Below, in pieces: positions 43,410 to 54,096 of a DNA stretch of 64,000 nucleotides. Position 1 is the first letter of the stretch. Each line of letters begins with the position of its first letter. The stretch comes from Pseudocoprococcus catus (GTDB lineage Bacteria; Bacillota; Clostridia; Lachnospirales; Lachnospiraceae): contig NZ_LR698973.1 of assembly GCF_902381825.1 (NCBI RefSeq), forward strand, positions 144,638-208,637. The letters are read 5' to 3'. Under the pieces are notes generated by a model. The model was not told the DNA's origin and ran no database searches. It saw only the letters and a program-made list of their open reading frames with translations. A program made the position numbers and the translations under genes.

Positions 43410-44072
43410 TTGGACATTATCAGCAGAAAAGAAATACTGCAGCATGTGGATCATACATTACTTGCACCCACTGCAACGTGGGAAGAACTGCAGATATTGT
43501 GTGATGAGGCAATCAAGTACGAGACGGCTTCAGTGTGTGTGCCGCCGAACAGAGTTAAGCAGGTCAAAGATTACCTTTGCGGGCGTATGGCAGTTTGTAC
43601 GGTTGTCGGATTTCCGAATGGCTATCACACAACGGCGGTCAAAGCGATGGAAACAGAAGAAGTATTGGATCGTGGTGCCGATGAGGTGGATATGGTCATC
43701 AATCTGGGCTGGGTCAAAGAAAAAAGATTTCATGATGTCCAGACAGAGATTCATACACTGAAGGATATTTGTGATGATAAGATTCTGAAGGTTATTGTTG
43801 AGACTTGTTTTCTGACTGAGGAAGAGAAGATAAAAATGTGTGAAGTGGTGACCGAGGCCGGTGCGGATTTCATCAAAACATCTACCGGCTTTGGAAGCGG
43901 TGGTGCAACTTTTGAGGATGTGGCGCTCTTTGCCGCACATGTTGGAAAAAATGTCAGGATCAAGGCAGCCGGCGGTATTGGCAGTTTTGAGGATGCAAAG
44001 CATTTCCTTGAGCTTGGTGCATCAAGACTCGGGACAAGCAGGCTGATTAAAATTATGGAACTAGGTCAGTAA
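43410..44072 (+). CDS. deoC: Deoxyribose-phosphate aldolase
   Basis: This 220-residue class I aldolase cleaves 2-deoxyribose-5-phosphate to acetaldehyde and glyceraldehyde-3-phosphate. The Schiff-base Lys lies in [11 protein letters not shown] (about residue 130 region), and the second Lys in [20 protein letters not shown] (about 152-171). The early Asp is in [20 protein letters not shown]. Translation starts at TTG 43410, with AGGAGG seven bases upstream and no better ATG. A bidirectional terminator follows. Confidence 0.95.
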   Translation: MDIISRKEILQHVDHTLLAPTATWEELQILCDEAIKYETASVCVPPNRVKQVKDYLCGRMAVCTVVGFPNGYHTTAVKAMETEEVLDRGADEVDMVINLGWVKEKRFHDVQTEIHTLKDICDDKILKVIVETCFLTEEEKIKMCEVVTEAGADFIKTSTGFGSGGATFEDVALFAAHVGKNVRIKAAGGIGSFEDAKHFLELGASRLGTSRLIKIMELGQ

Positions 44073-44138
44073 CGCATAGAGGTCCTGGAGATGTACGCTT
44101 TGTATGCAGGATTGAGATATATGCGGAAAGAAAAATAT

Positions 44139-44184
44139 AAAACCGGACAATAGCTGTCGATTGACAGCTGTTTTGTCCGGTTTT
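44139..44184. terminator. Bidirectional terminator between deoC and the M42 peptidase
   Basis: AAAACCGGACAA with AGCTGTC pairs with GACAGCT and TTGTCCGGTTTT, with A and T tracts on either side. It can serve both convergent genes. Confidence 0.9.
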
Positions 44185-44211
44185 ACCAACAACCGATATC
44201 GGCGATGGGAA

Positions 44212-45237
44212 TTAGTCCAGATACGCTTTTAATAATTCAAAAGTATTGCGCACACCTTCAATGTGTGAACGTTCATAACCATGGGAAGCATAGACACCCG
44301 CACCGATCAGGGCATGGCGGATATCATAGCCTGCGTCAAGGGCAGCGTCTGCGTCTGAACCGTAATGAGGATAGATATCAATCGCAAAGTCAATGCCCTG
44401 TTCTTCTGCTGCGGCCACCAGTGCAGATACGGTTGCGTAGTGGTACGGACCGTGGCTGTCTTTGGCACAGATGGATACCTGACGTTCCGTACAGTTGAGG
44501 CCTTCACCTACACAGCCCATATCGACAGCAAGTACTTCACTGACAGGTGCCGGCAGGTAAGAGCAGCCGTGGCCGACTTCTTCAAAAACAGAAATGTGCT
44601 GGTAAATACGGCGCTCAGGGACGATGTCCTGTTCCTGAAGATAGTTGGCATATCCCATGAGAATGGCAACACTCAGCTTATCATCAAGAAAACGACTCTT
44701 GATATAGCCGGAATCGGTAATACGTGTTCGCGGATCGAAGCAGACAATATCACCGGTTCGGATGCCGAGGGCTTCAACGCCTTCTTTGTTGTAGACATCC
44801 TCATCCAGGACAACTTCCATTGTATCGAAGGATCGCTTTGTATCATTGTATTCGCCGTTGACATGGATAGAGGCATCGATCAGCTGGAAAGTACCATCAT
44901 AGATTCTGCCGCTGCGGGTATAGATACGGCAATTTTCACCCTCTGTATTGTTGGGATTCAATCCGCCAAGAGGCGTCAGCTTCAGACGGCCGTTACTTTT
45001 GACGGTGTGAACCATTGCACCAAGGGTATCCATGTGGGCGGTCAGGAGAATGGCATCCTCTTCGTTCTTGCCGCCCAGATCGATGAAGATACCGCCTTTA
45101 GCTGTTTGTACCGGTGCATAGCCCATTTTCTTGTAGACATTCATGACGTGTTCAGCTGCATATTCCGTAAAGCCGGTAGGACTGTCGATGGCAGTCAGAC
45201 CTTTTAACTGTTCTAAGATAAAATCTATTTCGTTCAT
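44212..45237 (-). CDS. M42-family metallo-aminopeptidase
   Basis: This 341-residue protein is an M42 (glutamyl aminopeptidase/endoglucanase M type) peptidase. Metal-site motifs are TAHMDTLGAMVH (about residue 66), SRFLDDKLSVAILMGY (about 180), the catalytic Glu pair in HISVFEEVGHGCS (about 212), VDMGCVGEG and a late His in ASHGYERSH. The family forms large tetrahedral cytoplasmic complexes that trim peptides. The ATG at 45237 with GGAGGT eight bases upstream is preferred over the in-frame TTG at 45243. Confidence 0.9.
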   Translation of the reverse strand: MNEIDFILEQLKGLTAIDSPTGFTEYAAEHVMNVYKKMGYAPVQTAKGGIFIDLGGKNEEDAILLTAHMDTLGAMVHTVKSNGRLKLTPLGGLNPNNTEGENCRIYTRSGRIYDGTFQLIDASIHVNGEYNDTKRSFDTMEVVLDEDVYNKEGVEALGIRTGDIVCFDPRTRITDSGYIKSRFLDDKLSVAILMGYANYLQEQDIVPERRIYQHISVFEEVGHGCSYLPAPVSEVLAVDMGCVGEGLNCTERQVSICAKDSHGPYHYATVSALVAAAEEQGIDFAIDIYPHYGSDADAALDAGYDIRHALIGAGVYASHGYERSHIEGVRNTFELLKAYLD

Positions 45238-45299
45238 AATCAACCTCCAGATTGTTTTTTTTCATTATAGCATATATTTCTCATAAAAAGAAAACCAGT

Positions 45300-45328
45300 A
45301 TACGTTTCAGAACAAAATATGATATAAT
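45300..45328 (+). promoter_or_regulatory. Possible promoter of map
   Basis: An extended -10, TGATATAATG (TATAAT 45323-45328), lies about 290 bases upstream of map, before the palindromic element. No clear -35 is visible. Confidence 0.4.
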
Positions 45329-45442
45329 GATTTTGTTTTGTAGAATACGCCGCAGGGACAGAATAGTGTATATTTTGAAAGCCGGCGCTGCCGCAGATAG
45401 AAAATACAGTATATTTTTGAAGGCGGCTTTTAAGAATTACAA

Positions 45443-45600
45443 TAATTTATGTAACTGTTCAGAACTAACCTCCAAAATGCTACGCATTTCGTCGGTGTGG
45501 CGTATCCGCCAAATAAAATTTCAAAACAGTCTTAAAAATGCAAGCATTTTATACCTGTTTTTGAAATTTTGCTTGGCTCTGAATAGTTACAAATTTATAA
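45443..45600. repeat. Large palindromic element with nested hairpins
   Basis: Outer arms GTAACTGTTCAGAAC (45451-45465) and GCTCTGAATAGTTAC (45576-45590) are near-perfect inverted repeats, extended by AT-rich pairing. Inside are a long hairpin whose arms (45515-45541 and 45544-45570) both carry AAAATTTCAAAA with ACAG and AAAATGC in complement, a small AAATGC-TAC-GCATTT hairpin (45475-45489) and a GGCG/CGCC pair. The whole is a multi-arm foldback of about 150 bases with no coding potential, like a MITE or non-coding palindromic repeat. It lies in the leader of map. Confidence 0.7.
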
Positions 45601-45618
45601 TGAAAGAAGATAAGAAAC

Positions 45619-46494
45619 ATGCATGTAAAAATTGGAAGAAATGATCCGTGTTGGTGCGGAAGTATGAAAAAGTACAAAAACTGTCATCAGAGTTTTGATG
45701 AGAAGATTGAGGAGTTGAGATCACAGGGGCATATTGTGCCGGATCATTCCCTGATCAAGACACCGGAACAGATTGCCGGTATCAAGGAGAGTGCAAAGAT
45801 TAACATCGCGGTTCTGGATGAAGTAGCTTCTAAGATTAAGGAAGGCATGACAACAGAAGAGATTGACAAGATTGTCTATGACACAACAACGAAAATGGGC
45901 GGTATCCCGGCACCTCTGAATTATGAGGGTTTCCCAAAAAGTGTGTGTACATCCATCAATGAAGAAGTGTGCCATGGCATTCCTTCTCCGAAGGTGGTTC
46001 TCAAAGACGGCGATATCATCAATGTAGATGTGTCAACAATTTACAAGGGATATTATTCTGATTCATCCAGAATGTTCTGCATCGGCAATGTTTCTGATGA
46101 GAAGAGAAAACTGGTTCAGGTAGTTAAGGAGTGTGTCGAGCTGGGACTTGAGCAGGTGAAGCCGTGGGGGTTTTTGGGCGATATGAGCCAGGCTGTTTAT
46201 GATCATGCAGTGGCCAATGGCTATCAGGTTGTAAGGAATATCGGAGGACACGGTGTGGGCCTGGAATTTCATGAAGATCCATGGGTTGGCTATATTTATA
46301 AAAAGGGCACACAGATGGTGATGGCACCGGGGATGATGTTTACCATTGAACCGATGGTCAATATGGGTACGCATAAGATCAGTGTGGACAAGAAAAACGG
46401 CTGGACAGTTTATACCAATGATAAAAAGCCTTCAGCTCAGTGGGAGATTCAGGTTCTTGTCACAGAAGATGGACATGAGGTCATTGCTTATTAA
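45619..46494 (+). CDS. map: Type I methionine aminopeptidase with SEC-C zinc motif
   Basis: This 291-residue enzyme removes the initiator Met. The first 25 residues (HVKIGRNDPCWCGSMKKYKN, then CH) form a SEC-C-type zinc motif, an extension found in some clostridial MetAPs that may bind the ribosome. The catalytic domain has metal ligands in DGDIINVDVSTIYKGYYSDS (two Asp), IGGHGVGLEFHEDP (His), FTIEPMVNMG (Glu) and a final Glu in SAQWEIQVLVTEDG. The lspA-like gene follows 18 bases downstream. Confidence 0.93.
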   Translation: MHVKIGRNDPCWCGSMKKYKNCHQSFDEKIEELRSQGHIVPDHSLIKTPEQIAGIKESAKINIAVLDEVASKIKEGMTTEEIDKIVYDTTTKMGGIPAPLNYEGFPKSVCTSINEEVCHGIPSPKVVLKDGDIINVDVSTIYKGYYSDSSRMFCIGNVSDEKRKLVQVVKECVELGLEQVKPWGFLGDMSQAVYDHAVANGYQVVRNIGGHGVGLEFHEDPWVGYIYKKGTQMVMAPGMMFTIEPMVNMGTHKISVDKKNGWTVYTNDKKPSAQWEIQVLVTEDGHEVIAY

Positions 46495-46512
46495 TGATGG
46501 GAGTGATGCTGA

Positions 46513-46971
46513 ATGCTGTGGATTTTGATTGCAGCTGCTGTATGTGCAGGCGATCTGCTTGTTAAGCACTATATTGATACACACAAAGAGGAGAATTGTC
46601 ATGAACCGGTGGTCGGCGGGCATATTATCATCACGCGTTTTCATAATCCTGGGGCAATGCTTGGATGGATGAAAGACAAGCCAAAGATGCTGATGGGTGT
46701 GACAATTCTCGGTATTGGTGTGTTGGCCGGCGGATTGATGGGATCGCTTTATAAGAAAAAGTCTGTATCGATCAGACTCGGTCTGGCTCTATTGCTTGGC
46801 GGTGCAGCCAGTAATGCGTATGATCGGATAATGAAGAAAGAAGTTACAGACTATTTCAGAATCAGCATTGGATCGAAGCGGTTGGAGCGGATTATCTTCA
46901 ATATCGGAGATATGGCTATTTTTATTGGCGGTATTTTGACGGCAATTGGTGAGATCAAAGAGAGCTTCTGA
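46513..46971 (+). CDS. Signal peptidase II-like membrane protein
   Basis: This 152-residue protein has four predicted spans and retains the two LspA aspartate motifs: GGAASNAYDRIMKKEVTDYF (Asp about 105) and FNIGDMAIFIGG (Asp about 135). The canonical forms are GGALGN-x2-DR and FN-x-AD. AGDLLVKHYID near residue 15 fits the conserved TM1 Asp/Lys. It therefore may cleave lipoprotein signal peptides, but the deviations suggest a divergent LspA or paralog. The three lipoproteins in this window would need such an enzyme. The start follows GGGAG. Confidence 0.75.
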   Translation: MLWILIAAAVCAGDLLVKHYIDTHKEENCHEPVVGGHIIITRFHNPGAMLGWMKDKPKMLMGVTILGIGVLAGGLMGSLYKKKSVSIRLGLALLLGGAASNAYDRIMKKEVTDYFRISIGSKRLERIIFNIGDMAIFIGGILTAIGEIKESF

Positions 46972-47028
46972 TGCAGTATTAGTTGGATGCCGTATGCCTT
47001 TTGTGGAAATGTGAATAGATATGACAGA

Positions 47029-47082
47029 AAAGGACCTTTGGGATAGGGACTGTCTATAGACGGTTCCTACTCAAAGGTCCTT
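47029..47082. terminator. Bidirectional terminator between the lspA-like gene and pyrG
   Basis: AAGGACCTTTG pairs with CAAAGGTCCTT, and the interior GTCTATAGAC is itself palindromic, giving one long stem between convergent genes. Confidence 0.85.
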
Positions 47083-47096
47083 AGTTATTCAGTTAA

Positions 47097-48746
47097 TTAT
47101 TCAGCATCAGCAGGTGATTCAGCTTCAGCTTCGGCCTGAAGGATGTCTTCATACTTCAGAGCGGCTTCAATAAAGCCCTTGAACAGCGGATGCGGTTTAT
47201 TCGGACGGGATTTGAATTCCGGATGTGCCTGAGTGGCAATAAACCATGGATGATCCTTTAATTCAATCATTTCAACGATACGGCCATCAGGGGAAATACC
47301 GCAGAGCTGCATACCGTTTTCTGTGAGAACATTACGGTATTCATTGTTGACTTCATAACGATGTCTGTGACGTTCTTCGATGACTTTCTCGCCGTAAAGC
47401 GCATAGGCTTTGGAGTTTTCATCAAGGACGCATTTGTATGCACCGAGACGAAGGGTACCGCCAAGATCTGTCACATTGTGCTGATCAGGCATAATATGGA
47501 TGACCGGATGTGTTGTGTTCGGATTCAGCTCGGAACTGTGTGCATCTGTATAACCCAGTACATGGCGGGCAAACTCAACGATTGCCATCTGCATACCAAG
47601 GCAGAGACCAAGGAATGGTACATTGTGTGTACGGGCGTATTCAATAGCAGTGATCTTGCCTTCGATACCTCTGTCACCAAAACCGCCGGGAACGAGAATA
47701 CCATCGGCGTCTTTGAGAATATCGGCAACATTGAATGAACTTACCAGCTCGGAATCTACCCACTGGATCTCTACTTCTGCGCCGTTGGCACATGCAGCAT
47801 GCTTCAGGGATTCAACAACACTGATGTAGGCATCATGCAGCTGGACATACTTGCCGACCAGGGCGATGCGTACTTTTCTTGTAGGGTTCTTCCATGCATG
47901 GATCATTGCTTTCCAGTCATCAAGATCCGGTTCAGGACAGTCAATACCGAGACGTTTGCAGACAACCTGTGCCAGTTTCTCTTTCTCGAGAGCCAGAGGT
48001 GCTTCATAAAGTACATCCACATCCAGATTCTCGATAACATTGTGAACATCTACGTTGCAGAAAAGAGAAATCTTGTCTTTGATGCCGTCATCCAGAGGCA
48101 GTTCGGAACGGCAGACAATGACATCCGGCTGAAGGCCGAGAGCCTGAAGATCCTTGACAGTATTCTGTGTTGGTTTTGTCTTCATTTCACCGGAGGATTT
48201 GATATATGGAATCAGGGTAACATGAATCAGCATGCAGTTCTCGCGGCCGATTTCATGCTGGAACTGACGGATAGATTCCAGAAATGGCTGACTTTCGATA
48301 TCTCCGACAGTACCGCCAACTTCAATGATAGCGATTTCGGTTTCACGGGAAGCAGGGTTCCGATAAAAACGGCTCTTAATGGCATTGGTGATATGAGGAA
48401 TAACCTGAACAGTACTGCCGCCGTAATCACCACGTCGTTCGCCGGAAAGGACATCCCAATAAACCTTGCCGCTTGTTACGTTGGAGCGGCTGTTGAGGGA
48501 ACAGTCGATAAAACGTTCATAATGTCCGAGATCCAGGTCTGTTTCGGTACCATCATCAGTGACGAAAACTTCTCCGTGCTGATATGGATTCATTGTACCA
48601 GGGTCAATATTCAGGTATGGATCGAATTTCTGCATGGTGACAAAGTAACCGCGGGATTTCAGAAGTCTTCCGAGAGAAGCGGCTGTGATACCCTTACCTA
48701 AACCGGATACGACACCACCTGTGACAAATACGTATTTTACTGCCAT
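47097..48746 (-). CDS. pyrG: CTP synthase
   Basis: This 549-residue enzyme makes CTP from UTP with glutamine as ammonia donor. The N-terminal synthetase domain begins [20 protein letters not shown] with the P-loop. The C-terminal class I glutamine amidotransferase has [16 protein letters not shown] (about 355), the nucleophile Cys in [11 protein letters not shown] (about 387) and the late His/Glu in [12 protein letters not shown] (about 520). It is transcribed alone on the minus strand, divergent from ftsH. AGGAGG precedes the start. Confidence 0.97.
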   Translation of the reverse strand: MAVKYVFVTGGVVSGLGKGITAASLGRLLKSRGYFVTMQKFDPYLNIDPGTMNPYQHGEVFVTDDGTETDLDLGHYERFIDCSLNSRSNVTSGKVYWDVLSGERRGDYGGSTVQVIPHITNAIKSRFYRNPASRETEIAIIEVGGTVGDIESQPFLESIRQFQHEIGRENCMLIHVTLIPYIKSSGEMKTKPTQNTVKDLQALGLQPDVIVCRSELPLDDGIKDKISLFCNVDVHNVIENLDVDVLYEAPLALEKEKLAQVVCKRLGIDCPEPDLDDWKAMIHAWKNPTRKVRIALVGKYVQLHDAYISVVESLKHAACANGAEVEIQWVDSELVSSFNVADILKDADGILVPGGFGDRGIEGKITAIEYARTHNVPFLGLCLGMQMAIVEFARHVLGYTDAHSSELNPNTTHPVIHIMPDQHNVTDLGGTLRLGAYKCVLDENSKAYALYGEKVIEERHRHRYEVNNEYRNVLTENGMQLCGISPDGRIVEMIELKDHPWFIATQAHPEFKSRPNKPHPLFKGFIEAALKYEDILQAEAEAESPADAE

Positions 48747-48950
48747 AATGAGCCTCCTTAATATATGAAAAATAAAATATAAAGTTTACAATCTGAAAAA
48801 TACAGACAATAAATAACTAAAATATTATAGCGCACCTTTCCTTAAGAATCTACAAATTTTTGAAAAAAATTTAACTGGAAGAAACTGTAAAATTTCACCA
48901 TGGCAAAGCTGCGGAAAAAGTAAAGAATTTGTTAAAAGTTTTGTTTACTA

Positions 48951-48979
48951 TTGATTTGATTTGAATATTTACTTATAAT
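48951..48979 (+). promoter_or_regulatory. Predicted sigma-A promoter of ftsH
   Basis: TTGATT (48951-48956) and TATAAT (48974-48979) are 17 bases apart, about 70 bases before the ftsH start. The rest of the 300-base gap to pyrG is AT-rich with no gene. Confidence 0.75.
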
Positions 48980-49050
48980 ATAGAAGTGCATCCCGTGAAA
49001 CAGGGCGGGAAATACATAGGATATGAATAAGCCTATAGGCAGGAGGATAT

Positions 49051-51084
49051 ATGGATAATCAGAAAATGAACAACAATCGTCCGGATCAGGATCCGGAAGG
49101 CGGCAATAATAAGAAGGATGACATGAACAAGAAGAGTCTTCTTGTCATGGTTGTTCTTGCAATTGCAGTGATGATTATTGCCCAGATGCTGTCCGGCAAG
49201 ATTGCATCCGCTTCCCAGAAGGAAGTGACATATACAGAATTTATGCAGGATGTCAAGGATGGAAAGGTGACGAAGGTGGAACTGGATTCGGACCGCATTT
49301 ATTATGAGGTGAAGAACCAGAAGAATGTCAAGTATTATACAGGCAATGTTCAGGATGAACGTCTCTATGAGGAACTGGACAATGCAGGTGTTACCTATTC
49401 ACGTAAGGTCATTGATACGACAACGTATGTGATGAGCAGCATTTTGTCCTTTGTATTGCCGACGGTACTGATGGTTGCAGTGATGATGATCTTCTACCGT
49501 TTTGCATTCAAAGGCGGCGGTGGTGTGATGGGCGTCGGCAAGAGCAATGCCAAGCTTTATGTGCAGGACAAGACAGGTGTTACATTCCAGGATGTGGCAG
49601 GTCAGGAAGAATCCAAGGAATCTCTGAGAGAGATTGTGGATTTTCTTCATAATCCGGAGAAATATACGAAGATCGGTGCGAAGCTGCCAAAGGGCGCGCT
49701 GCTTGTGGGACCTCCGGGAACAGGTAAGACATTGCTGGCCAAAGCGGTGGCAGGCGAGGCCGGTGTACCGTTTTTCAGCTTATCAGGTTCGGATTTTGTT
49801 GAGATGTTTGTCGGTGTAGGTGCTTCCAGAGTCAGAGATCTGTTTAAGCAGGCACAGCAGAATGCACCGTGTATTATTTTCATCGATGAGCTGGATGCCA
49901 TCGGCAAGAGCCGTGACTCCAGATTCGGCGGCAATGATGAACGTGAGCAGACATTGAACCAGTTACTGGCAGAGATGGATGGTTTTGATTCATCCAAGGG
50001 AATTATCATTCTTGCGGCAACGAACCGCCCGGAGATCCTTGATAAGGCACTTCTCAGACCGGGACGTTTTGACCGCCGTATTATCGTAGAGCGTCCGGAT
50101 CTCAAAGGGCGTATTGATGTTCTGAAGGTGCATGCGAAGAATGTCTGTATGGATGAAACCGTTGATTTTAAAGAGATTGCATTGGCAACAAGCGGAGCCG
50201 TTGGCTCTGACCTGGCCAATATTATCAATGAAGCAGCGCTGCTGGCTGTTCGTAATGGACGTAATGCAGTATCTCAGTCGGATCTTTTTGAATCCGTGGA
50301 AGTGGTTATTGCCGGCAAGGCCAAGAAGGACCGTGTACTCAGTGCCGAAGAACGCAGAATTGTTTCTTATCATGAAGTCGGACATGCACTGGTGGCTGCC
50401 CTTCAGAAGAACACAGAGCCGGTACAGAAAATCACGATCATCCCGCGTACAATGGGTGCATTGGGATATGTGATGCAGGTACCGGAGGAAGAAAAATATC
50501 TGATGTCTGAGAAGCAGATTCGTGAGGAACTGGTGACAATGCTGGCAGGTCGTGCGGCAGAGAGCATTGTATTTGACAGTGTGACAACAGGTGCATCCAA
50601 TGATATCGAGCAGGCAACGAAGCTGGCACGCGCCATGATCACCCAGTATGGTATGTCCGAGAAATTCGGCCTGATTGGTCTGACAACTGTTGAAGATCAG
50701 TATCTGGGAGGACGTGCGACCCTTAACTGCGGCGAAGCCACAGCAGCGGAGATCGATCAGGAAGTCATGAAGATCCTGAAGGATGCTTATGACCAGGCGC
50801 TGGCGCTTCTGGCTGACAACAGAGACTGCCTGGACAAGATTGCAGCGTTCCTGATTGAGCGTGAGACAATCACCGGCAAGGAATTTATGAAGATTTTCCG
50901 TGAAGTTAAAGGCATCCCGGATCCGGAAACCGAACAGGCAGAAGCAAATGTTTCAAATCCGGCAGAGAATGATTCGCAACCGGATGGACAGGATGAACCG
51001 GCTTTACTTGAAGCAAAAACAGACAATGGGGCATCATCAGAATCCGACATCAACGTCTCCTTAGAGACAAAAGCAGAAGATTAA
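49051..51084 (+). CDS. ftsH: ATP-dependent zinc metalloprotease FtsH
   Basis: This 677-residue membrane AAA+ protease has two spans (about 28-47 and 128-150) flanking a short extracytoplasmic domain. Next come the AAA+ motor with Walker [19 protein letters not shown] (about 223), Walker [13 protein letters not shown], the SRH region [15 protein letters not shown], and the zinc protease site [13 protein letters not shown] (about 446). The C-terminal 60 residues are acidic and Ser-rich, likely disordered. It degrades damaged and regulatory membrane proteins. AGGAGG precedes the start. Confidence 0.97.
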   Translation: MDNQKMNNNRPDQDPEGGNNKKDDMNKKSLLVMVVLAIAVMIIAQMLSGKIASASQKEVTYTEFMQDVKDGKVTKVELDSDRIYYEVKNQKNVKYYTGNVQDERLYEELDNAGVTYSRKVIDTTTYVMSSILSFVLPTVLMVAVMMIFYRFAFKGGGGVMGVGKSNAKLYVQDKTGVTFQDVAGQEESKESLREIVDFLHNPEKYTKIGAKLPKGALLVGPPGTGKTLLAKAVAGEAGVPFFSLSGSDFVEMFVGVGASRVRDLFKQAQQNAPCIIFIDELDAIGKSRDSRFGGNDEREQTLNQLLAEMDGFDSSKGIIILAATNRPEILDKALLRPGRFDRRIIVERPDLKGRIDVLKVHAKNVCMDETVDFKEIALATSGAVGSDLANIINEAALLAVRNGRNAVSQSDLFESVEVVIAGKAKKDRVLSAEERRIVSYHEVGHALVAALQKNTEPVQKITIIPRTMGALGYVMQVPEEEKYLMSEKQIREELVTMLAGRAAESIVFDSVTTGASNDIEQATKLARAMITQYGMSEKFGLIGLTTVEDQYLGGRATLNCGEATAAEIDQEVMKILKDAYDQALALLADNRDCLDKIAAFLIERETITGKEFMKIFREVKGIPDPETEQAEANVSNPAENDSQPDGQDEPALLEAKTDNGASSESDINVSLETKAED

Positions 51085-51110
51085 GCAATCAATATCAGTA
51101 ATAGTAGTAT

Positions 51111-51172
51111 AAAAGGGTTGCTGCAAAATACAGACAGAGAAAACATGTTTGTGTTAAGCAGCAGCCTTTTTC
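51111..51172 (+). terminator. Terminator between ftsH and uvrC
   Basis: AAAAGGGTTGCTGC pairs with GCAGCAGCCTTTTT (51158-51171). It ends only 53 bases before uvrC, so uvrC needs readthrough or a promoter hidden in the short gap. Confidence 0.8.
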
Positions 51173-51224
51173 CATGAAATATATAAATTCGTGCTGTCAA
51201 TACTTTGTGTGGAGGAAGAAAACA

Positions 51225-53063
51225 ATGTTTGATATACAGGAAGAATTGAAGAAGCTGCCGGCAAAACCAGGCGTCTACATTATGCATGATGTCCATGATG
51301 ATATTATCTATGTGGGCAAGGCCATCATCCTGAAGAATCGTGTTCGGCAGTATTTTCAGAGCAGCAGAAATCATACACCGAAGATTCGTCAGATGGTCAG
51401 CCATGTGGCTCGATTTGAATATATAATTACAGATTCGGAACTGGAAGCCCTTGTACTGGAGTGTAATCTGATCAAGGAACACAGGCCGAAATACAATACA
51501 ATGCTGAAGGATGATAAGACCTATCCGTATATCAAGGTGACGGTGGGAGAGGCTTTTCCGAGAATTATGTTGGTCCGTTCCATGAAGAAGGATAAAGCCA
51601 AATATTTTGGGCCGTATACAAGTTCACAGTCTGTCCGGGATATTATCGACCTGTCTCAGAAAATTTACAAAATCCGCAGCTGCAATCGGAGTCTGCCGAA
51701 GGAGACAGGCAATGACAGGCCTTGCCTTTATTATCATATGGGACAGTGTCAGGCACCATGCCAGGGCTATATTTCCCAGGAAGAGTATCATGAAAATGTT
51801 CACCAGATGCTGCATTTTCTCGGGGGCAATTTTGAACCGGTCATCCAGATGCTGACGGATAAAATGTACGCGGCTTCAGAAAAGATGGATTTTGAAAAGG
51901 CAGCTTCATACAGGGATCTGTTAAACAGCGTGAAACAGATTGATCAGAAACAGAAGATTACCAGTTCAGAGATGGATGACAAGGATGTCATTGCTTTTGC
52001 AAGAGATAAGGATGAGGCTGTGGTTCAGGTCTTTTTTGTTCGTCATGGCCGCCTGATCGGCCGTGAACACTTCTATGTGTCCGGTGTGGCCAATGATACG
52101 GAAAGCCAGGTGCTGACTGCATTTGTCAAGCAGTACTATGCTTCATCCCCTTTCGTTCCGTCTACATTAATGCTGCAGTATCCCTTAGATGACAGGGAGG
52201 TTATTCTGGAATGGCTGTCAGGGCGAAAAGGGCACAAGGTGCGTGAAGTGGTGCCGCAGCGCGGACAGAAAGAGCGTCTGGTGGAGCTGGCGGCTGAGAA
52301 TGCGAGAAACGTGCTGACAAAGGACAGAGAGAAAATACGACTGGAAGAGGCAAGAACAACCGGTGCTGTGCGGGATCTGGCAGAGATGCTCGGTCTTCCG
52401 GCAGGTATCCGAAGGATGGAAGCCTTTGATATTTCCAATATCAGCGGTGTAGAGACTGTTGGCTCCATGATCGTATATGAAAACGGCAAGCCGAAGCGAA
52501 ATGCTTACCGCAAGTTCAAAATCCGGACAGTCAAAGGACAGGACGATTACCGCTGTATGGAAGAGGTTTTGACAAGGCGTTTTCAGCATGGACTGGAAGA
52601 GACTGTGAGCGGGGAAGAAGGAAAGTTTTCGGATTTCCCGGATGTATTGATGATGGATGGTGGCAAAGGGCAGGTCAATGTGGCTTTAAAAGTGCTCAAT
52701 CAGCTGCATCTGAAGATCCCTGTCTGTGGTATGGTCAAGGATGATCACCATCGGACACGAGGCCTTTATTATCAGCAGGTGGAACTTCCCATCGACACGC
52801 ATTCTGAAATGTTCAAATTAATTACAAGAATGCAGGATGAAGCACATCGTTTTGCCATAGAATATCACAGACAGTTAAGAAGCAAGACCCAGGTACGTTC
52901 AGTGCTGGATGAGATTCCGGGCATCGGACCGGCCAGAAGAAAGGCACTGATGAAGTATTTCGGCAGTATAGAGAAAATACGTGAGGCGGATGAGGAAGAA
53001 CTGATGAAAGCCGAAAGTATGAATGCGGGAAGTGCCAGAGCAGTTTATGCGTATTTTCATTGA
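51225..53063 (+). CDS. uvrC: Excinuclease ABC subunit C
   Basis: This 612-residue nucleotide-excision-repair nuclease makes both incisions around a lesion with UvrB. It has the GIY-YIG domain ([19 protein letters not shown], residues 14-32), a cysteine patch (CNRSLP to CQAPCQGY), the UvrB-binding UVR motif ([17 protein letters not shown], about 210), the RNase H-like 5' incision domain with DISNISG (about 405) and DGGKGQVN, and C-terminal HhH ([20 protein letters not shown]). The ATG at 51225 with GGAGGAAG is chosen over the ATG at 51174, whose extra residues precede the GIY-YIG fold. Confidence 0.96.
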   Translation: MFDIQEELKKLPAKPGVYIMHDVHDDIIYVGKAIILKNRVRQYFQSSRNHTPKIRQMVSHVARFEYIITDSELEALVLECNLIKEHRPKYNTMLKDDKTYPYIKVTVGEAFPRIMLVRSMKKDKAKYFGPYTSSQSVRDIIDLSQKIYKIRSCNRSLPKETGNDRPCLYYHMGQCQAPCQGYISQEEYHENVHQMLHFLGGNFEPVIQMLTDKMYAASEKMDFEKAASYRDLLNSVKQIDQKQKITSSEMDDKDVIAFARDKDEAVVQVFFVRHGRLIGREHFYVSGVANDTESQVLTAFVKQYYASSPFVPSTLMLQYPLDDREVILEWLSGRKGHKVREVVPQRGQKERLVELAAENARNVLTKDREKIRLEEARTTGAVRDLAEMLGLPAGIRRMEAFDISNISGVETVGSMIVYENGKPKRNAYRKFKIRTVKGQDDYRCMEEVLTRRFQHGLEETVSGEEGKFSDFPDVLMMDGGKGQVNVALKVLNQLHLKIPVCGMVKDDHHRTRGLYYQQVELPIDTHSEMFKLITRMQDEAHRFAIEYHRQLRSKTQVRSVLDEIPGIGPARRKALMKYFGSIEKIREADEEELMKAESMNAGSARAVYAYFH

Positions 53064-53139
53064 TGAAAATATAAAGATATGTTAAAATGAAGCGAAGATT
53101 GAAAAGAGACGGTCATTTGGACAGGAGTGGAGAGATAGA

Positions 53140-54096
53140 ATGTACAATACCAGCAAAGGAAATTACAGTGTAAAACTGAACAAAGTCATTGAGAAGTTTA
53201 ATTTGAAGAATCTGACACCTGAAGTGGATACGAAGAAGATCGTGATCAGACAGACAGATGTCAATCGTCCGGCCCTGCAGTTTGCGGGTTACTTTGAATA
53301 TTTTGACTACAGCCGTATTCAGCTGATCGGCAAGGTAGAGTATTCTTATCTGAAGATGCATGATGATGATTATATCCGTGAGATGACAGAGAAGATTTTC
53401 AAAGCAGGTATCCCATGTATGATTTTCTGCCGTGGACTTGAGCCGCGTCCGCTTTTTATGGAGCTGGGCAATAAATACGGGGTTCCCGTGCTGTCTACAG
53501 ATGACGGCACATCATCCTTTTTCTCAGAATTGAACCGTTTCCTGAAGATAGAGCTGGCACCGAGAATTTCCATCCATGGAGTTTTAGTGGATGTGTTTGG
53601 TGAGGGGGTTCTGATTACCGGTGAAAGCGGTATCGGTAAGAGTGAGGCAGCGCTGGAACTGGTTAAGCGCGGTCATCGTCTTGTATCCGATGATGTTGTT
53701 GAGATCAAGAAGACGAATAACGATGAGCTGATTGGCACAGCACCGGACATCACAAGATATTTTATTGAACTGCGCGGTATCGGTATTATTGATGTTAAGA
53801 CGCTGTACGGTGTTCAGAGCGTTGAAGAAAGCCAGAGCATCAGTTTGATCATCAAACTGGAAGAGTGGGATCGTGAGCGTGAATATGACCGACTGGGTCT
53901 GGAAGAACAGTATGAAGAAATCCTTGGCAATAAAGTTGTCTGCCATTCGATTCCAATCCGTCCGGGGCGTAATCTGGCTATCATCGTAGAAACAGCAGCC
54001 ATCAACCACAGACAGAAACAGATGGGTTATAATGCAGCACATGAATTGTATCGCCGTGTGACGGGCAACCTTCAGAAGAAACGTGAGGAAGACTAA
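53140..54096 (+). CDS. hprK: HPr kinase/phosphorylase
   Basis: This 318-residue enzyme phosphorylates and dephosphorylates Ser46 of HPr or Crh, the switch of carbon catabolite control in Firmicutes. The N-terminal domain is followed by the P-loop GESGIGKSEAALELV (about 157-171) and the family signature GIGIIDVKTLYGVQSV (about 208). The likely target is the Crh-like protein five genes downstream (57896), which keeps Ser46. The ROK kinase gene overlaps its stop by one base. Confidence 0.96.
   Translation: MYNTSKGNYSVKLNKVIEKFNLKNLTPEVDTKKIVIRQTDVNRPALQFAGYFEYFDYSRIQLIGKVEYSYLKMHDDDYIREMTEKIFKAGIPCMIFCRGLEPRPLFMELGNKYGVPVLSTDDGTSSFFSELNRFLKIELAPRISIHGVLVDVFGEGVLITGESGIGKSEAALELVKRGHRLVSDDVVEIKKTNNDELIGTAPDITRYFIELRGIGIIDVKTLYGVQSVEESQSISLIIKLEEWDREREYDRLGLEEQYEEILGNKVVCHSIPIRPGRNLAIIVETAAINHRQKQMGYNAAHELYRRVTGNLQKKREED

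Noticed and set aside
45252-45644. 130-codon open frame upstream of map
   Set aside because: It spans the palindromic element and its amino acid content reflects hairpin arms; no ribosome binding site and no family resemblance.
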